Assembly (NCBI GenBank): GCA_016234745.1
Contig: JACRAR010000006.1
Location: forward strand, 1-40,300
DNA length: 40,300 nt
Direction: 5' to 3'
From: Betaproteobacteria bacterium
GTDB lineage: Bacteria; Pseudomonadota; Gammaproteobacteria; Burkholderiales; Rhodocyclaceae
Shown here one piece after another: positions 29,344-40,067 of this stretch. The position numbers were made by a program, and so were the translations under genes. The notes beneath the pieces were generated by a model that saw only the letters and a program-made list of their open reading frames with translations, was not told the DNA's origin and did no database searches. How positions within the stretch are numbered: position 1 is the first letter of the stretch; each line of letters starts with the position of its first letter.

Positions 29344-30414
29344 TCAGTCGCCTAGCTGCATGATCCGCTCAACCTGCCGCCAGGCTTCCTCCGCCAAAGG
29401 CCGGGTGCGCTTGCCCATCTCGACGGCCTCCTGACTCGAGGCATTGCCCTGCAGCGCCCGCGCCATGATGCCCTGGAGAATGCCGGCGAGACGGAACATG
29501 TTGAAGGCGATGTAGTACTCCCACTCGGCCGGCGCAATCTGCCCACGTCCGGTACGGCGGCAATAGGCCGCAACGTAGTCGGCCTCGCTGGGGATGCCTA
29601 GCGGGAGGTAATCCACGCCCACCAAGCCGCGAAACTGCCCGGGGGACAAGCGCCAGGCCATGCAGTGGTAGGCGAAGTCGGTGAGCGGATGTCCCAGAGT
29701 GGAGAGTTCCCAGTCGAGCACCGCGAGGATGCGTGGCTGCGTGGGATGGAACACCACATTGTCGAGGCGAAAATCGCCGTGCACCACGCTTGTCTCGTCG
29801 CCGGAAGGAATATGCTGCGGCAGCCAGGCAATCAGGTTGTCCATCGCCTCGATGCGTTCGGTCTCTGCCGCCTTGTATTGCTTGCTCCAGCGCGCCACCT
29901 GACGCTCCAGGTAATTGCCCGGCTTGCCGTAGTCACCCAGGCCGACCGCCACATAATCGACAGAATGCAGCGCAGCGATGACACGGTTCATCTCGTCGAA
30001 GAGCGCATGCCGCTCGGGCGGCGTCATGCCGGGCAAAGAGGGCTCCCAGAAAATCCGTCCCTGGACATAGTCCATGATGTAGAAGGCGCTGCCGATAACG
30101 GTTTCGTCTTCGCACAGGGCAAATGTTTTTGCCACAGGCACATCGGTTTTTGCCAATGCCGCGATGACGCGATACTCACGGTCCACCGCATGCGCCGAAG
30201 GCAGCAGCTTGCCGGGCGGCTTGCGCCGCAGCACATAGGCAGTCTTGCCGGTGCGGATCAGAAAAGTGGGGTTGGACTGACCGCCCTTGAATTGCTCGAT
30301 TTCGATCGATCCGCAGAAACCTTCGACATGCTCGCGCATCCACGCTTCCAGGCGCTGGGTGTCGAAGGCATTCTGCGGCGCGACCGGCCGCGTTCCGCTA
30401 TTGCTGTCCGTCAT
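29344..30414 (-). CDS. APH-fold phosphotransferase of the ACAD10/11-LvaA type
   Basis: A 356-residue kinase-fold protein. Seen: N-lobe GGQSNPTFLI and YVLRRKPPG (ATP-binding Lys/Arg region), catalytic loop VHGDFRLDNV with Asp214 and Asn219, metal-binding Asp234 in VLDWELSTLGHPLTDFAY. Relatives fused or linked to acyl-CoA dehydrogenases (ACAD10/11, bacterial LvaA) phosphorylate 4-hydroxyacyl-CoA so the oxygen can be removed and the chain enter beta-oxidation. Here it is the last gene of a beta-oxidation operon, 13 bases after the short-chain dehydrogenase, which supports such a job and argues against antibiotic resistance. No acyl-CoA dehydrogenase is in the operon. The TGA lies at 29344. Confidence 0.88.
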   Translation of the reverse strand: MTDSNSGTRPVAPQNAFDTQRLEAWMREHVEGFCGSIEIEQFKGGQSNPTFLIRTGKTAYVLRRKPPGKLLPSAHAVDREYRVIAALAKTDVPVAKTFALCEDETVIGSAFYIMDYVQGRIFWEPSLPGMTPPERHALFDEMNRVIAALHSVDYVAVGLGDYGKPGNYLERQVARWSKQYKAAETERIEAMDNLIAWLPQHIPSGDETSVVHGDFRLDNVVFHPTQPRILAVLDWELSTLGHPLTDFAYHCMAWRLSPGQFRGLVGVDYLPLGIPSEADYVAAYCRRTGRGQIAPAEWEYYIAFNMFRLAGILQGIMARALQGNASSQEAVEMGKRTRPLAEEAWRQVERIMQLGD

Positions 30415-30427
30415 GCTGAGCGTAGCC

Positions 30428-31204
30428 TCATGCGGCTGTTATGGCGCCGCCGTCGACCGCGATATATTGTCCGGTGATGTGCCGTGAAGCCTCGCTGGCA
30501 AGAAACACCACTGCGCCCATCAGATCCTCCTCGCCACCAAGACGATGCAGCGGCGTCGCCTCGACGATTTTCTCCTCGATCCTGTCCAGCAATACCTGCG
30601 ACATCTTCGAGCGGAAGAAGCCAGGACAGATGGCGTTCACATTGATGTTGTACTTGCCCCATTCGGAAGCCAGGCCGCGCGTGAAATTGACTGCCGCGCC
30701 CTTGCTCGCGGTGTAGGCGATGGTGGTCATGTCGGGCGGCCCGCCGGAGAGACCGGCAATCGAGGCAATATTGATGATCTTGCCGGATTTCTTCGGGATC
30801 ATCACGCGCTTGCCCACTTCGCGCGAAAGCAGGAACATCGCGTTGATGTTGAGGTTCATGATCTTGTTCCAGGCATCGGTCGGATGATCCTCGGCCGGCG
30901 CCGACCAGCTCGCACCGGCATTGTTCACGAGGATATCGATGGTGCCGTACTTGGCCAGCACAGCGTCGACAATGCCGGGAATTCCCTCGAACTTCGACAA
31001 ATCATTGACGATGGTCAGGCAATCGAGGCCGAGACTGGCAAGATGCGCCGTGGCTTCCTGGAGTTCGTCGGCTTTGCGCGCCGTGATCGCCAGGCGGCAG
31101 CCCATCTCGCCCAGGGCCGTGGCCATTTGCAGTCCCAGCCCGCGCGAGGCGCCCGTGATCAGGGCAACCTTGCCAGTCAGATCGAACAGTTTTTTCACCC
31201 CCAT
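30428..31204 (-). CDS. Short-chain dehydrogenase/reductase (SDR)
   Basis: A 258-residue NAD(P)-dependent oxidoreductase of classical SDR type. Seen: TGASRGLG at about 17-24 for cofactor binding, NNAG at about 94-97, and catalytic Ser148, Tyr164 and Lys168 (YTASK), then PGFFRSKM and the C-terminal ITGQYIAVDGG. Arg43-Lys44 after the second strand would favour NADPH, but this is only a guess. It begins one base after the thiolase stop with GAGG nine bases upstream, so it is coupled. A ketone/alcohol conversion on an acyl-CoA intermediate is likely. In levulinate-type operons an SDR accompanies an LvaA-like kinase. Confidence 0.9.
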   Translation of the reverse strand: MGVKKLFDLTGKVALITGASRGLGLQMATALGEMGCRLAITARKADELQEATAHLASLGLDCLTIVNDLSKFEGIPGIVDAVLAKYGTIDILVNNAGASWSAPAEDHPTDAWNKIMNLNINAMFLLSREVGKRVMIPKKSGKIINIASIAGLSGGPPDMTTIAYTASKGAAVNFTRGLASEWGKYNINVNAICPGFFRSKMSQVLLDRIEEKIVEATPLHRLGGEEDLMGAVVFLASEASRHITGQYIAVDGGAITAA

Positions 31205-31205
31205 C

Positions 31206-32384
<1,179 letters not shown>

Positions 32385-32408
32385 TGCATTTCTCCAAAAT
32401 CTGTTCAG

Positions 32409-34496
32409 TCAGTTGAATGTCTTGCCTTCGGCGGCGAGCTTGGCGAGCAGCGGCGCCGCTTGCCAGCATTCGCCGTGGTGTCCCTTGGCATATTTTCTTA
32501 TCGCATTCAGGACATTCGGCAGACCGATGATGTCGGCATAAAGCATGGGGCCGCCGCGATGCAGGGGGAAACCGTAGCCGGTCAGGTAAACCATGTCGAT
32601 ATCGGAGGCGCGCTGGGCGATGCCCTCTTCGAGGAGGCAGGCTCCCTCGTTGGTCAAGGCATACACCAGGCGCTCGACGATTTCCTGGTCGGAAATCTTG
32701 CGCCGCGTAATCCCCAGATCGGCGGAGTGCTTGATCACCATGTCATTGACGAGCTGGCTCGGATGCGCGCTGCGATCACCCGGCTTGTAGTCATACCAGC
32801 CGGCGCCGACCTTCTGGCCGAAGCGACCCAGCTCGCAGAGCAGATCGGCAGTCTTCGAGTAGGTGATCTCGGGACACTCCTGGTAGTGGCGCTTGCGGAT
32901 CGCCCAACTGATGTCATTGCCCGCCATGTCGATCATGCGGAACGGTCCCATGGCAAAACCGAATTTCTCGATGGCCTGGTCCACCTGCTGCGGCAGGCAG
33001 CCTTCCTCGAGCAGGAAGCCGGCCTGGCGGCTGTATTGATTGATCATGCGATTGCCGATGAAGCCGTCGCAGACACCCGAGACGACGGCGGTCTTCTTGA
33101 TTTTCTTGGCCGTCTGCATCACCGTCGCCATGACGTCCTTGGCGGTCGCCGTGCCCCTCACCACTTCCAGCAGCTTCATGATATTGGCCGGGCTGAAGAA
33201 ATGCAGGCCGACCACATCCTGCGGTCGCTTGGTGAAATTGGCGATGAGATTCAAATCCAGCGTCGAAGTGTTGGAGGCGAGGATCGCGCCGGGCTTGGCA
33301 ACTGCGTCGAGCTTCTGAAACACCTGCTGCTTGACGCCGATCTCCTCGAACACCGCCTCGATGATGAGGTCGGCATCCTGCAAATCCTCATAGGACAAGG
33401 TGGGCTTGAGCAGTCCCATGCGGCTCTCGAATTTTTCCTGCGTCAGCTTGCCCTTCTTGAGCGAGCTTTCGTAATTCTTGCGGATCGTCGCCACGCCCTT
33501 GTCGAGCATTTCCTGCTTCGTTTCCAGGATGGTCACGGGGATGCCGGCATTCAGGAAGTTCATGCTGATGCCGCCGCCCATGGTGCCGGCACCGATCACC
33601 GCCACTTTCTCGATCTTGCGCAGCGGTGTGTCTGCCGGCACATCGGCGATTTTCGACGCCGCCCGTTCGCCGAAGAAAAAATGACGCAAGGCCCGCGATT
33701 CCGGCGTTTGCACCAGATGGAGAAAAGCTTCGCGCTCGACCTTGATGCCTTCGTCGAAACTCCTCGAGGTGATCGCCGCGGCGATGGCATCGATGCATTT
33801 CAAGGGCGCCGGAAACGGTCCGGCAACGGGCTTGACCATGTTGCGCGCAAATTGCAGGAAGGCTTGATGGTTTGGATAGTCGATCCTGATGTCGCGCACC
33901 AGTTTCAGCGGATGCTTTTCCGACACCACGGTGCGCGCGAAAGCCAGTGCGCCCTGCAGCAGGTCGCCGCTGATCATCTGGTCAAACAGCGCGGTCTTGG
34001 CAAGTTCCCCGGCAGGCACCTCGGTGCCGGAAACGATCATGTTCAGCGCCGCTTCAACGCCAATGACTCTGGGCAGACGCTGCGTGCCGCCGGCACCCGG
34101 CAGGATGCCGAGCTTGACTTCCGGCAGGGCGATCTTGGCATCCGCCACCGCCACGCGGAAATGGCAGGCCAGCGCCAGTTCCAGGCCGCCGCCCATGGCG
34201 ACGCCATGGATCGCCGCAATCACCGGCTTGTCGCTGGCTTCAACAAAATTAATGACGGTATGCAGGTTCGGCTCGGCCAGCGCCGAAGGCTTGCCGAACT
34301 CGGTGATGTCGGCCCCGCCCGAAAAGGCCTTGCCGGCGCCGATGAGCACGATCGCCTTGATGCCTTTGTCATCGTTGGCGCGGGTCACGGCGCTCGTGAT
34401 GGTGCTGCGCAGCGCAAGGCCGAGTCCATTCACCGGCGGGTTGTCGAGGGTGATCACGGCGACTTCGCCATGAACCTGATATTCGGATGCGCACAT
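32409..34496 (-). CDS. Bifunctional enoyl-CoA hydratase / 3-hydroxyacyl-CoA dehydrogenase (FadB/FadJ-like)
   Basis: A 695-residue multifunctional beta-oxidation enzyme. Order seen: enoyl-CoA hydratase domain (about 1-190) with the oxyanion-hole AFSGGADI and IHGVAMGGGLELAL, and catalytic Glu106 and Glu126; a linker; an NAD-binding dehydrogenase domain starting at VIGAGTMGGGI (about 300); then FHFFSPANIMKLLEVV-type sequence, and two C-terminal dehydrogenase domains, with GYGFPLHRGGPM near the end. It hydrates enoyl-CoA and oxidises the product to 3-ketoacyl-CoA. AAGGAG lies nine bases before the ATG. It is the first gene of a four-gene operon. Upstream is an inverted repeat that may bind a regulator. 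It is shorter than E. coli FadB, as in the PimF-like group. Confidence 0.93.
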   Translation of the reverse strand: MCASEYQVHGEVAVITLDNPPVNGLGLALRSTITSAVTRANDDKGIKAIVLIGAGKAFSGGADITEFGKPSALAEPNLHTVINFVEASDKPVIAAIHGVAMGGGLELALACHFRVAVADAKIALPEVKLGILPGAGGTQRLPRVIGVEAALNMIVSGTEVPAGELAKTALFDQMISGDLLQGALAFARTVVSEKHPLKLVRDIRIDYPNHQAFLQFARNMVKPVAGPFPAPLKCIDAIAAAITSRSFDEGIKVEREAFLHLVQTPESRALRHFFFGERAASKIADVPADTPLRKIEKVAVIGAGTMGGGISMNFLNAGIPVTILETKQEMLDKGVATIRKNYESSLKKGKLTQEKFESRMGLLKPTLSYEDLQDADLIIEAVFEEIGVKQQVFQKLDAVAKPGAILASNTSTLDLNLIANFTKRPQDVVGLHFFSPANIMKLLEVVRGTATAKDVMATVMQTAKKIKKTAVVSGVCDGFIGNRMINQYSRQAGFLLEEGCLPQQVDQAIEKFGFAMGPFRMIDMAGNDISWAIRKRHYQECPEITYSKTADLLCELGRFGQKVGAGWYDYKPGDRSAHPSQLVNDMVIKHSADLGITRRKISDQEIVERLVYALTNEGACLLEEGIAQRASDIDMVYLTGYGFPLHRGGPMLYADIIGLPNVLNAIRKYAKGHHGECWQAAPLLAKLAAEGKTFN

Positions 34497-34570
34497 ACGG
34501 GTTTTCTCCTTTGTTTACTGCGACGCAAATTCCACAGCCAGGCGGCTTGTCGCAACCAGGTGATTGACGT

Positions 34571-34609
34571 ATTCTAACGGCCTTTGCAGAACCATATTCC
34601 GCTCTGCAA
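34571..34609 (-). promoter_or_regulatory. Candidate promoter and operator of the beta-oxidation operon
   Basis: TTGCAGA (34584-34590) and TCTGCAA (34603-34609) are perfect seven-base arms around 12 bases. On the minus strand, TAGAAT at 34576-34571 is a good -10 box; its -35 position would fall inside the inverted repeat, where no TTGACA-like sequence is seen. A regulator bound there would block polymerase. The sequence does not match the known PsrA or FadR boxes that I can recall. The operator role is inferred. Confidence 0.45.
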
Positions 34610-34728
34610 GATATGATTCCCACGCCCCGCCCGATAATAATCCGCGAGCCTTTATTGCCCTGCCGAATCCCAGACTGTTCATGCTTCGGCGCAAAGCAAC
34701 ACATGCCTATAGAAAGTCACGCTAACCG

Positions 34729-35451
34729 ATGTCGAAAATTCATGTCCTTTTGAAAAAGGAAGAGCTGGACAACGAGCGCCTGGCGAACAAGGTGGTGGTG
34801 GTGCTCGACATCCTCTTCGCCACTTCCAGCATCGTCGCTGCGCTCGCGCATGGCGCTGCCGAAGTCGTGCCCACCCCGGACGGCGCAGCAGCGGAAGCCG
34901 AAGCCGCGCGTCGTCCCGGCGGCAGCTATCTGCTCGCAGGCGAGCTCAATGCCGAAACCCTGCCGGGCTTCGCCCACCCGATGCCGTTGGCATTGCTGCA
35001 GGAAGAGATCAGCGGCCGCAGCCTGATCTACTCGACCACCAATGGCACGGTGGCGCTGGACAAGTCGCGCGGCGCCGCACATGTCTATGCCGCCGCTCTG
35101 CTCAATGGCGAAGCCGTAGTCAAGCGCATCGTGCAGGCACACCCGGACAGCACGGTACTGGTGGTGTGCTCAGGGTCGGCCGACAATTTCAACCTGGAGG
35201 ATTTCTACGGCGCCGGGTACCTGATCTCGCTGTTTCGCAAGTCCGGCGGCGCGCACGACTTTTCCGATGCCGCGCTGGCGGCGGAGATGCTGCATGCCCA
35301 TGCCGACGCCACTGACTGCCTGCAACGCTCCCGCGTCGGCCGCCTGATGCTGGCACGAAATCTGGAGGCTGAAGTGCATTTCGCCACGCTCAAGAGCGTC
35401 TTCGATATCGTTCCGCAACTGGCGCCAAATGGGAGCTTGCGACTGCTCTGA
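34729..35451 (+). CDS. comB: 2-phosphosulfolactate phosphatase family protein (ComB)
   Basis: A 240-residue protein of the ComB family, which removes phosphate from 2-phosphosulfolactate to give sulfolactate, an early step of coenzyme M or sulfolactate synthesis. Seen: VVVVLDILFATSSIVAALAHGA near the N-terminus with the family Asp, then LAGELNAE, SGRSLIYSTTNGTVAL, VVCSGSADNFNLEDFYGAGYLI and a C-terminal block FDIVPQL. The family pattern is clear, but the usual DVLRAT reads DILFAT, losing an Arg that many members have, which may alter substrate. It diverges from the beta-oxidation operon with 232 bases between. No comA or comC homologue is in the window, so the substrate here is uncertain. Confidence 0.85.
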   Translation: MSKIHVLLKKEELDNERLANKVVVVLDILFATSSIVAALAHGAAEVVPTPDGAAAEAEAARRPGGSYLLAGELNAETLPGFAHPMPLALLQEEISGRSLIYSTTNGTVALDKSRGAAHVYAAALLNGEAVVKRIVQAHPDSTVLVVCSGSADNFNLEDFYGAGYLISLFRKSGGAHDFSDAALAAEMLHAHADATDCLQRSRVGRLMLARNLEAEVHFATLKSVFDIVPQLAPNGSLRLL

Positions 35452-35477
35452 TACGTCGGGGCGGATGCTTTCACCCG

Positions 35478-35804
35478 CTAAGGCAACTCAAGAAAATCGG
35501 CATCGCAACCTTGACCCGCGGCAATCCGTCGCGCTGCAAGACGTCCGGCCCAGGCATCGAAACGGGTGGGCAACCAACCCACATAATCGCTCGGCCGGAC
35601 CACCATGCCACAAACATAACGCTGCTCCTCCGCCTGCCACAGCAAAGCGCGGCAGACGCCCTTGAATTGCAGCAGTGCAACCATGCTGACAGGGCATGGC
35701 TCAGTCGCGCAACAGATACCGCAACCATTGCAGGCCGCGCCGAGTGCCGGCTTGACGGGTGCTGCGGCATGAATCAGGATGGCGGTCGGTTGCCCGGAAG
35801 GCAT
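35478..35804 (-). CDS. Cysteine-cluster protein next to uvrA, function unknown
   Basis: A 108-residue protein with a tight cluster ACNGCGICCATEPCPVS (Cys-X2-Cys-X2-Cys-Cys-X4-Cys) and two more Cys downstream (GVCRALL and YVCGM). This looks like a metal or Fe-S site and recalls the YkgJ/zinc-or-iron-chelating group, but I cannot place it firmly. Trp and Arg are frequent near the end (VGWLPTRFDAWAGR). The ATG at 35804 follows the uvrA stop by seven bases, so the two are on one transcript. A role in DNA repair is possible from position only. Confidence 0.75.
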   Translation of the reverse strand: MPSGQPTAILIHAAAPVKPALGAACNGCGICCATEPCPVSMVALLQFKGVCRALLWQAEEQRYVCGMVVRPSDYVGWLPTRFDAWAGRLAARRIAAGQGCDADFLELP

Positions 35805-35811
35805 TGCGTTC

Positions 35812-38664
35812 TCAACGCGCAGCAGATTTTTTGCGCGTCGCTTTGACGGGCGCAAGCAGCTTCGCGAGATAGCTTCCGGTGTGACTCTGCGCCATGCCGG
35901 CGACTTGCTCCGGCGTTCCCGTGGCGATAATACGACCGCCGCCGTCGCCGCCTTCAGGGCCAAGATCAATCAGCCAGTCTGCGGTCTTGATGACATCCAG
36001 ATTATGTTCGATGACCACGATGGTATTGCCGTGGTCACGCAAGCGGTGCAGCACCTTGAGCAGCATCTCGATATCCGCGAAATGCAGGCCGGTGGTCGGT
36101 TCGTCGAGGATGTAGAGGGTGCGCCCCGTGTCGCGCTTGGAAAGTTCCAGCGCCAGCTTGACGCGCTGCGCCTCGCCGCCGGACAGCGTGGTGGCGCTCT
36201 GGCCCAGCGTGATGTAGGACAGGCCCACATCCATGAGCGTCTGCAGCTTGCGCGCCACGACCGGCACCGCACCGAAGAATTCACGCGCCTGCTCCACGGT
36301 CATGCAGAGAATTTCGTGGATGGTCTTGCCCTTGTAGCGGATCTCCAGGGTCTCGCGGTTGTAGCGCTTGCCGTGACAGACATCGCAGGGCACGAAAATG
36401 TCGGGCAGGAAGTGCATTTCCACCTTGATCATGCCGTCGCCCTGGCAGGCTTCGCAGCGTCCGCCTTTGACGTTGAAAGAGAAACGCCCCGGGCCGTAGC
36501 CGCGTTCGCGCGACTGCGGCACGCCGGCAAACAGCTCGCGAATCGGCGTCAATAAGCCGGTGTAGGTCGCCGGATTGGAACGCGGCGTACGGCCGATCGG
36601 CGATTGGTCGACATTGATGGCCTTGTCGAAAAACTCCAACCCCTCGATTGATCCATGCCTTGCCGGCTCCAGCGCCGAGCCGTACAGATGGCGGGCAGCG
36701 GCAGCGTAGAGCGTGTCGTTGATCAGGGTCGACTTGCCCGAACCGGAAACGCCGGTGATGCAGGTGAACAATCCGACCGGCAACTCCAGCTTGACGTTCT
36801 TCAGATTGTTGCCGCTTGCGTCGGCAATGCGCAGCCAGCGCTCCGGCTGCGGCGGCGTGCGCAGCGTTGGAATGCCGATGCGCCGGCGGCCGGAAAGATA
36901 ATCGCCGGTGAGCGAAGCAGGATTCGCCGCAACTTGCGCCGGGCTGCCTTCCGCCACGACGCGACCGCCATGTTCGCCGGCACCGGGTCCCATGTCGACG
37001 ACATGATCGGCGGCTTCGATGGCCTCCTGGTCGTGCTCGACGACGATCACGGTATTGCCCATGTCGCGCAAATTCATCAGGGTTTCCAGCAGGCGCAGGT
37101 TGTCGCGCTGGTGCAGGCCGATCGAGGGTTCGTCGAGCACGTACATCACGCCGGTGAGCCCCGAACCGATTTGCGAAGCCAGGCGGATGCGTTGCGACTC
37201 GCCACCCGACAGCGTCTCTGCGGAACGGTCGAGCGACAGGTAGTCGAGACCGACATTGATCAGGAAAGCGACACGGCTGACGATCTCCTTGACGATTTTC
37301 TCGGCGACTTGCGCCTTGTGTCCGGCAAGCTTCAATCCGGCAAAGAAGGTGCGGCAATCGCCCAGCGACAGGCGGCTGATTTCCGGCAGGCTGCGCCCCC
37401 CGACCAGAACGTGGCGCGCTTCCCGGCGCAAGCGTGTTCCCTCACAGCTTGGGCAGGGCTTGCTGTTGAGATATTTCGCCAGTTCCTCGCGCACCATCGG
37501 CGAATCGGTCTCGCGATAGCGCCGCTCCAGGTTGGGCAGCACGCCCTCGAAGACATGGGTGCGTTCGTAGCGCGAGCCTTTCTCGTTGAGATACTTGAAG
37601 CGGATCTGTTCCTTGCCGGAGCCGTGCAGCACCATGCGGCGGACATTTTCCGGCAGCGCTTCGAATGCCGTGGCGATGTCAAACGAATAATGCGCGGCGA
37701 GGCTTTCGAGCATCTGGAAGTAGAACTGATTGCGCTTGTCCCACCCTTTGATGGCACCTCCGGCAAGGGATAAATGCGGGTAGGCGACCACGCGCCCGGC
37801 ATCGAAGAACTGGATCACGCCGAGACCATCGCATGCAGCGCATGCACCCATCGGGTTGTTGAACGAAAACAGGCGCGGCTCGAGTTCCTGCAGGGCGTAG
37901 TTGCACACCGGGCAGGCGAACTTGGCGGAGAACAAATATTCCTCGCCGCTGTCGATGGCCAGGGCGATGGCGCGTCCCTCGGCATGGGTCAGCGCGGTTT
38001 CGAAGGATTCCGCCAGGCGCTGGCGCGCATCGGGACGCACCTTGAGCCGGTCCACCACGACATCGATGTTGTGCTTGCGCATCTTGGCAAGTTTCGGCAG
38101 CGCATCGATTTCGTGGATTTGTCCGTCGACGCGCAAGCGCGCGAAGCCCTGGGCGCGCAGTTCGTCGAACAACTCGAGCTGTTCGCCCTTGCGGTTCGCC
38201 ACCACCGGGGCGAGGATCATGAGCTTGGTGTCTTCCGGCAAGGCCAGCACGTGGTCAACCATCTGCGCCACGCTCTGTGCTTCGAGAGGTTGGCCATGCT
38301 CCGGGCAATGCGGTGTGCCGGCACGCGCATACAGCAAACGCAGGTAATCGTGGACTTCGGTGACGGTGCCGACGGTCGACCGCGGATTGTGCGAAGTCGC
38401 CTTCTGCTCGATCGAGATGGCCGGACTCAAGCCTTCGATGAGATCGACATCGGGCTTTTCCATGAGCTGCAGAAACTGGCGCGCATACGCCGACAGGGAT
38501 TCGACATAGCGGCGCTGGCCTTCCGCATAAAGCGTGTCGAAAGCCAGCGACGATTTGCCGGAACCGGACAGGCCGGTGATCACGGTCAGCCGGTTGCGCG
38601 GCAGATCGAGATTGATATTCTTGAGATTGTGCGTGCGGGCGCCGCGGATTTTAAGCAAGTCCAT
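35812..38664 (-). CDS. uvrA: Excinuclease ABC subunit UvrA
   Basis: The damage-recognition ATPase of nucleotide excision repair; a dimer scans DNA and loads UvrB. Length 950 residues, normal. Seen: first Walker [10 protein letters not shown] at about 31-39, zinc-finger cysteines (CPVC and CAAC in the middle, CEAC with CDVC later), ABC signature [12 protein letters not shown], a second Walker [10 protein letters not shown], and signature [12 protein letters not shown], with Walker [11 protein letters not shown]. The ATG at 38664 gives the standard start [16 protein letters not shown]; an upstream in-frame TTG at 38697 is unlikely. No SOS (LexA) box is visible upstream. The cysteine-cluster gene follows directly. 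Confidence 0.97.
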   Translation of the reverse strand: MDLLKIRGARTHNLKNINLDLPRNRLTVITGLSGSGKSSLAFDTLYAEGQRRYVESLSAYARQFLQLMEKPDVDLIEGLSPAISIEQKATSHNPRSTVGTVTEVHDYLRLLYARAGTPHCPEHGQPLEAQSVAQMVDHVLALPEDTKLMILAPVVANRKGEQLELFDELRAQGFARLRVDGQIHEIDALPKLAKMRKHNIDVVVDRLKVRPDARQRLAESFETALTHAEGRAIALAIDSGEEYLFSAKFACPVCNYALQELEPRLFSFNNPMGACAACDGLGVIQFFDAGRVVAYPHLSLAGGAIKGWDKRNQFYFQMLESLAAHYSFDIATAFEALPENVRRMVLHGSGKEQIRFKYLNEKGSRYERTHVFEGVLPNLERRYRETDSPMVREELAKYLNSKPCPSCEGTRLRREARHVLVGGRSLPEISRLSLGDCRTFFAGLKLAGHKAQVAEKIVKEIVSRVAFLINVGLDYLSLDRSAETLSGGESQRIRLASQIGSGLTGVMYVLDEPSIGLHQRDNLRLLETLMNLRDMGNTVIVVEHDQEAIEAADHVVDMGPGAGEHGGRVVAEGSPAQVAANPASLTGDYLSGRRRIGIPTLRTPPQPERWLRIADASGNNLKNVKLELPVGLFTCITGVSGSGKSTLINDTLYAAAARHLYGSALEPARHGSIEGLEFFDKAINVDQSPIGRTPRSNPATYTGLLTPIRELFAGVPQSRERGYGPGRFSFNVKGGRCEACQGDGMIKVEMHFLPDIFVPCDVCHGKRYNRETLEIRYKGKTIHEILCMTVEQAREFFGAVPVVARKLQTLMDVGLSYITLGQSATTLSGGEAQRVKLALELSKRDTGRTLYILDEPTTGLHFADIEMLLKVLHRLRDHGNTIVVIEHNLDVIKTADWLIDLGPEGGDGGGRIIATGTPEQVAGMAQSHTGSYLAKLLAPVKATRKKSAAR

Positions 38665-38807
38665 GGGGTGAGGAGAGGACGTGAAAACAACCTGCAAATA
38701 TACCCGGCTTTGTCATGCACAGATATGCACCCGGTTCCTGCGGGGCGCAAATGCGGCACAGATCGCGCCAGGACTATCCGGCTTCGACGGTAGCTTGGCG
38801 AACTGCC

Positions 38808-40049
38808 TTAAGCGGCCTTTTGCGCGCAGGCGAGATAAGCCGGCATGAGTTGGGTGGGATCGTGCAACAGACGCTGTTTCCACTCGCCGAGCTTCACCTT
38901 GCCTTCGATCAAGCCGCGCAGAACGCCGAGGTGGTTGGTGAAATTGACGATGTTGGCGCCTACAAGGCAATCGTCCTTGAACTCCAGGCGCAGATAGCGA
39001 TAATTCTTCTCGTCCACCAGTTCCGCCGCTTCGCCGCCCGGCAAACCCTGCCAGGCGCCGAACGAGGAGGAGATCAGGCCCAGCGTGTCGAGCACGTTGA
39101 AGGCGAAGCTACCGCGCGAGCTGGCGTTTTTTCCCGCCATGTTCTGCGCGGCGATGCGTGCCTGATCGACGGCGTTCGGCTGGATCGCATTGACTTCCTT
39201 CTTGCCGCTGATGCAATCGACATATTCGGCCACGTCGCCGGCGGCATACACTCCGGGTACATTGGTCTGCATGCCATCATCGACGAGTATCCCGTTTTCC
39301 ACCGCAATCCCGCTGCCCGCCAGGAATTTGGTATTGGCCTTGACGCCCACCAGGCTCAGATAGATGTCCGCCGGCAGCACCTCGCCGTTGTCCAGGGTCA
39401 CCTGCAGCACGCCATCCGCGGCGGTGATTTTCTGCGCCTGGGTGTTCACCAGAATTTTCACGCCCTTGGATTCGCACCAGCGCCTGATCATGCCACTGGC
39501 CACCGGGTTGATCATGCGCGAGACCATGCGTCCGCTGCGCACCAGAATGGTCAATTCAAAACCCTGCGTCAGCAGGCCTTCCATGATGATGCAGCCGACA
39601 AAGCCGGCACCCATCTGGACAATGCGGGCGCCCGGCTTGGCTTTCGCCGTGATGGCACGCACGTCGGCGAGGGTCCAGCAATTATGCACACCGGGTAGGT
39701 CCGCGCCCGGGATGTTGTGGCGCGTGGCCACCGAACCGGTGGCAATCAGCAGCCGGTCGTAGGGCATATCCCCGCTGTCCAGCTTCACCACACGCCTGGC
39801 CGTATCGACGCTGCGCGCAAGCCCCTGGACCAGCTTGATGTTCAGTCGATCATAGTGGTCCTTGTCATGGCGCAGATAGGTGCCCGCCTCGTTGATGATG
39901 CCGGTAAGCAGGTAGGGAATCGCCATGCGCGAATAGGGTGGCTCCCCCTCTCCGCAGAGCATGGTGATTTCAGAAGTCGGGTCGGCTTTGCGCAAGGTCT
40001 CCGCGGCGACCACGCCGGCCGGGCCGCTACCAATAATGACATGTCTCAT
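38808..40049 (-). CDS. FAD/NAD(P)-binding oxidoreductase, probable AorC-like subunit of an aldehyde oxidoreductase
   Basis: A 413-residue two-dinucleotide-domain flavoprotein. Seen: FAD site GSGPAG at about 7-12, PPYSRMAIPYLL, a second (NAD) site VQMGAGFVG, and GVYAAGDVAEY near the second FAD contact, as in rubredoxin/nitrite-reductase-type reductases. The C-terminal 100 residues (ALGLISSSFG-like DTLGLISSSFGAW onward) form an extra domain. It lies 70 bases after the end of an aldehyde:ferredoxin oxidoreductase gene. In Aromatoleum aromaticum AorABC, AorC is an FAD subunit that lets the tungsten enzyme use NAD; the pairing here fits that model. The ATG at 40049 has AGGGA eight bases upstream. 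Start 38 codons earlier would run through the intergenic hairpin. Confidence 0.85.
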   Translation of the reverse strand: MRHVIIGSGPAGVVAAETLRKADPTSEITMLCGEGEPPYSRMAIPYLLTGIINEAGTYLRHDKDHYDRLNIKLVQGLARSVDTARRVVKLDSGDMPYDRLLIATGSVATRHNIPGADLPGVHNCWTLADVRAITAKAKPGARIVQMGAGFVGCIIMEGLLTQGFELTILVRSGRMVSRMINPVASGMIRRWCESKGVKILVNTQAQKITAADGVLQVTLDNGEVLPADIYLSLVGVKANTKFLAGSGIAVENGILVDDGMQTNVPGVYAAGDVAEYVDCISGKKEVNAIQPNAVDQARIAAQNMAGKNASSRGSFAFNVLDTLGLISSSFGAWQGLPGGEAAELVDEKNYRYLRLEFKDDCLVGANIVNFTNHLGVLRGLIEGKVKLGEWKQRLLHDPTQLMPAYLACAQKAA

Positions 40050-40067
40050 TGTGATGTCCCTAGAAGT

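Noticed and set aside
29344-30414. Aminoglycoside resistance gene
   Set aside because: The kinase fold is shared, but the sequence blocks and operon place it with acyl-CoA-linked kinases of the ACAD10/11-LvaA type.
38665-38807. SOS (LexA) box upstream of uvrA
   Set aside because: No CTGT-N8-ACAG pattern is found. TATATT on the minus strand about 45 bases upstream of the ATG may be a -10 box, but no -35 supports it.
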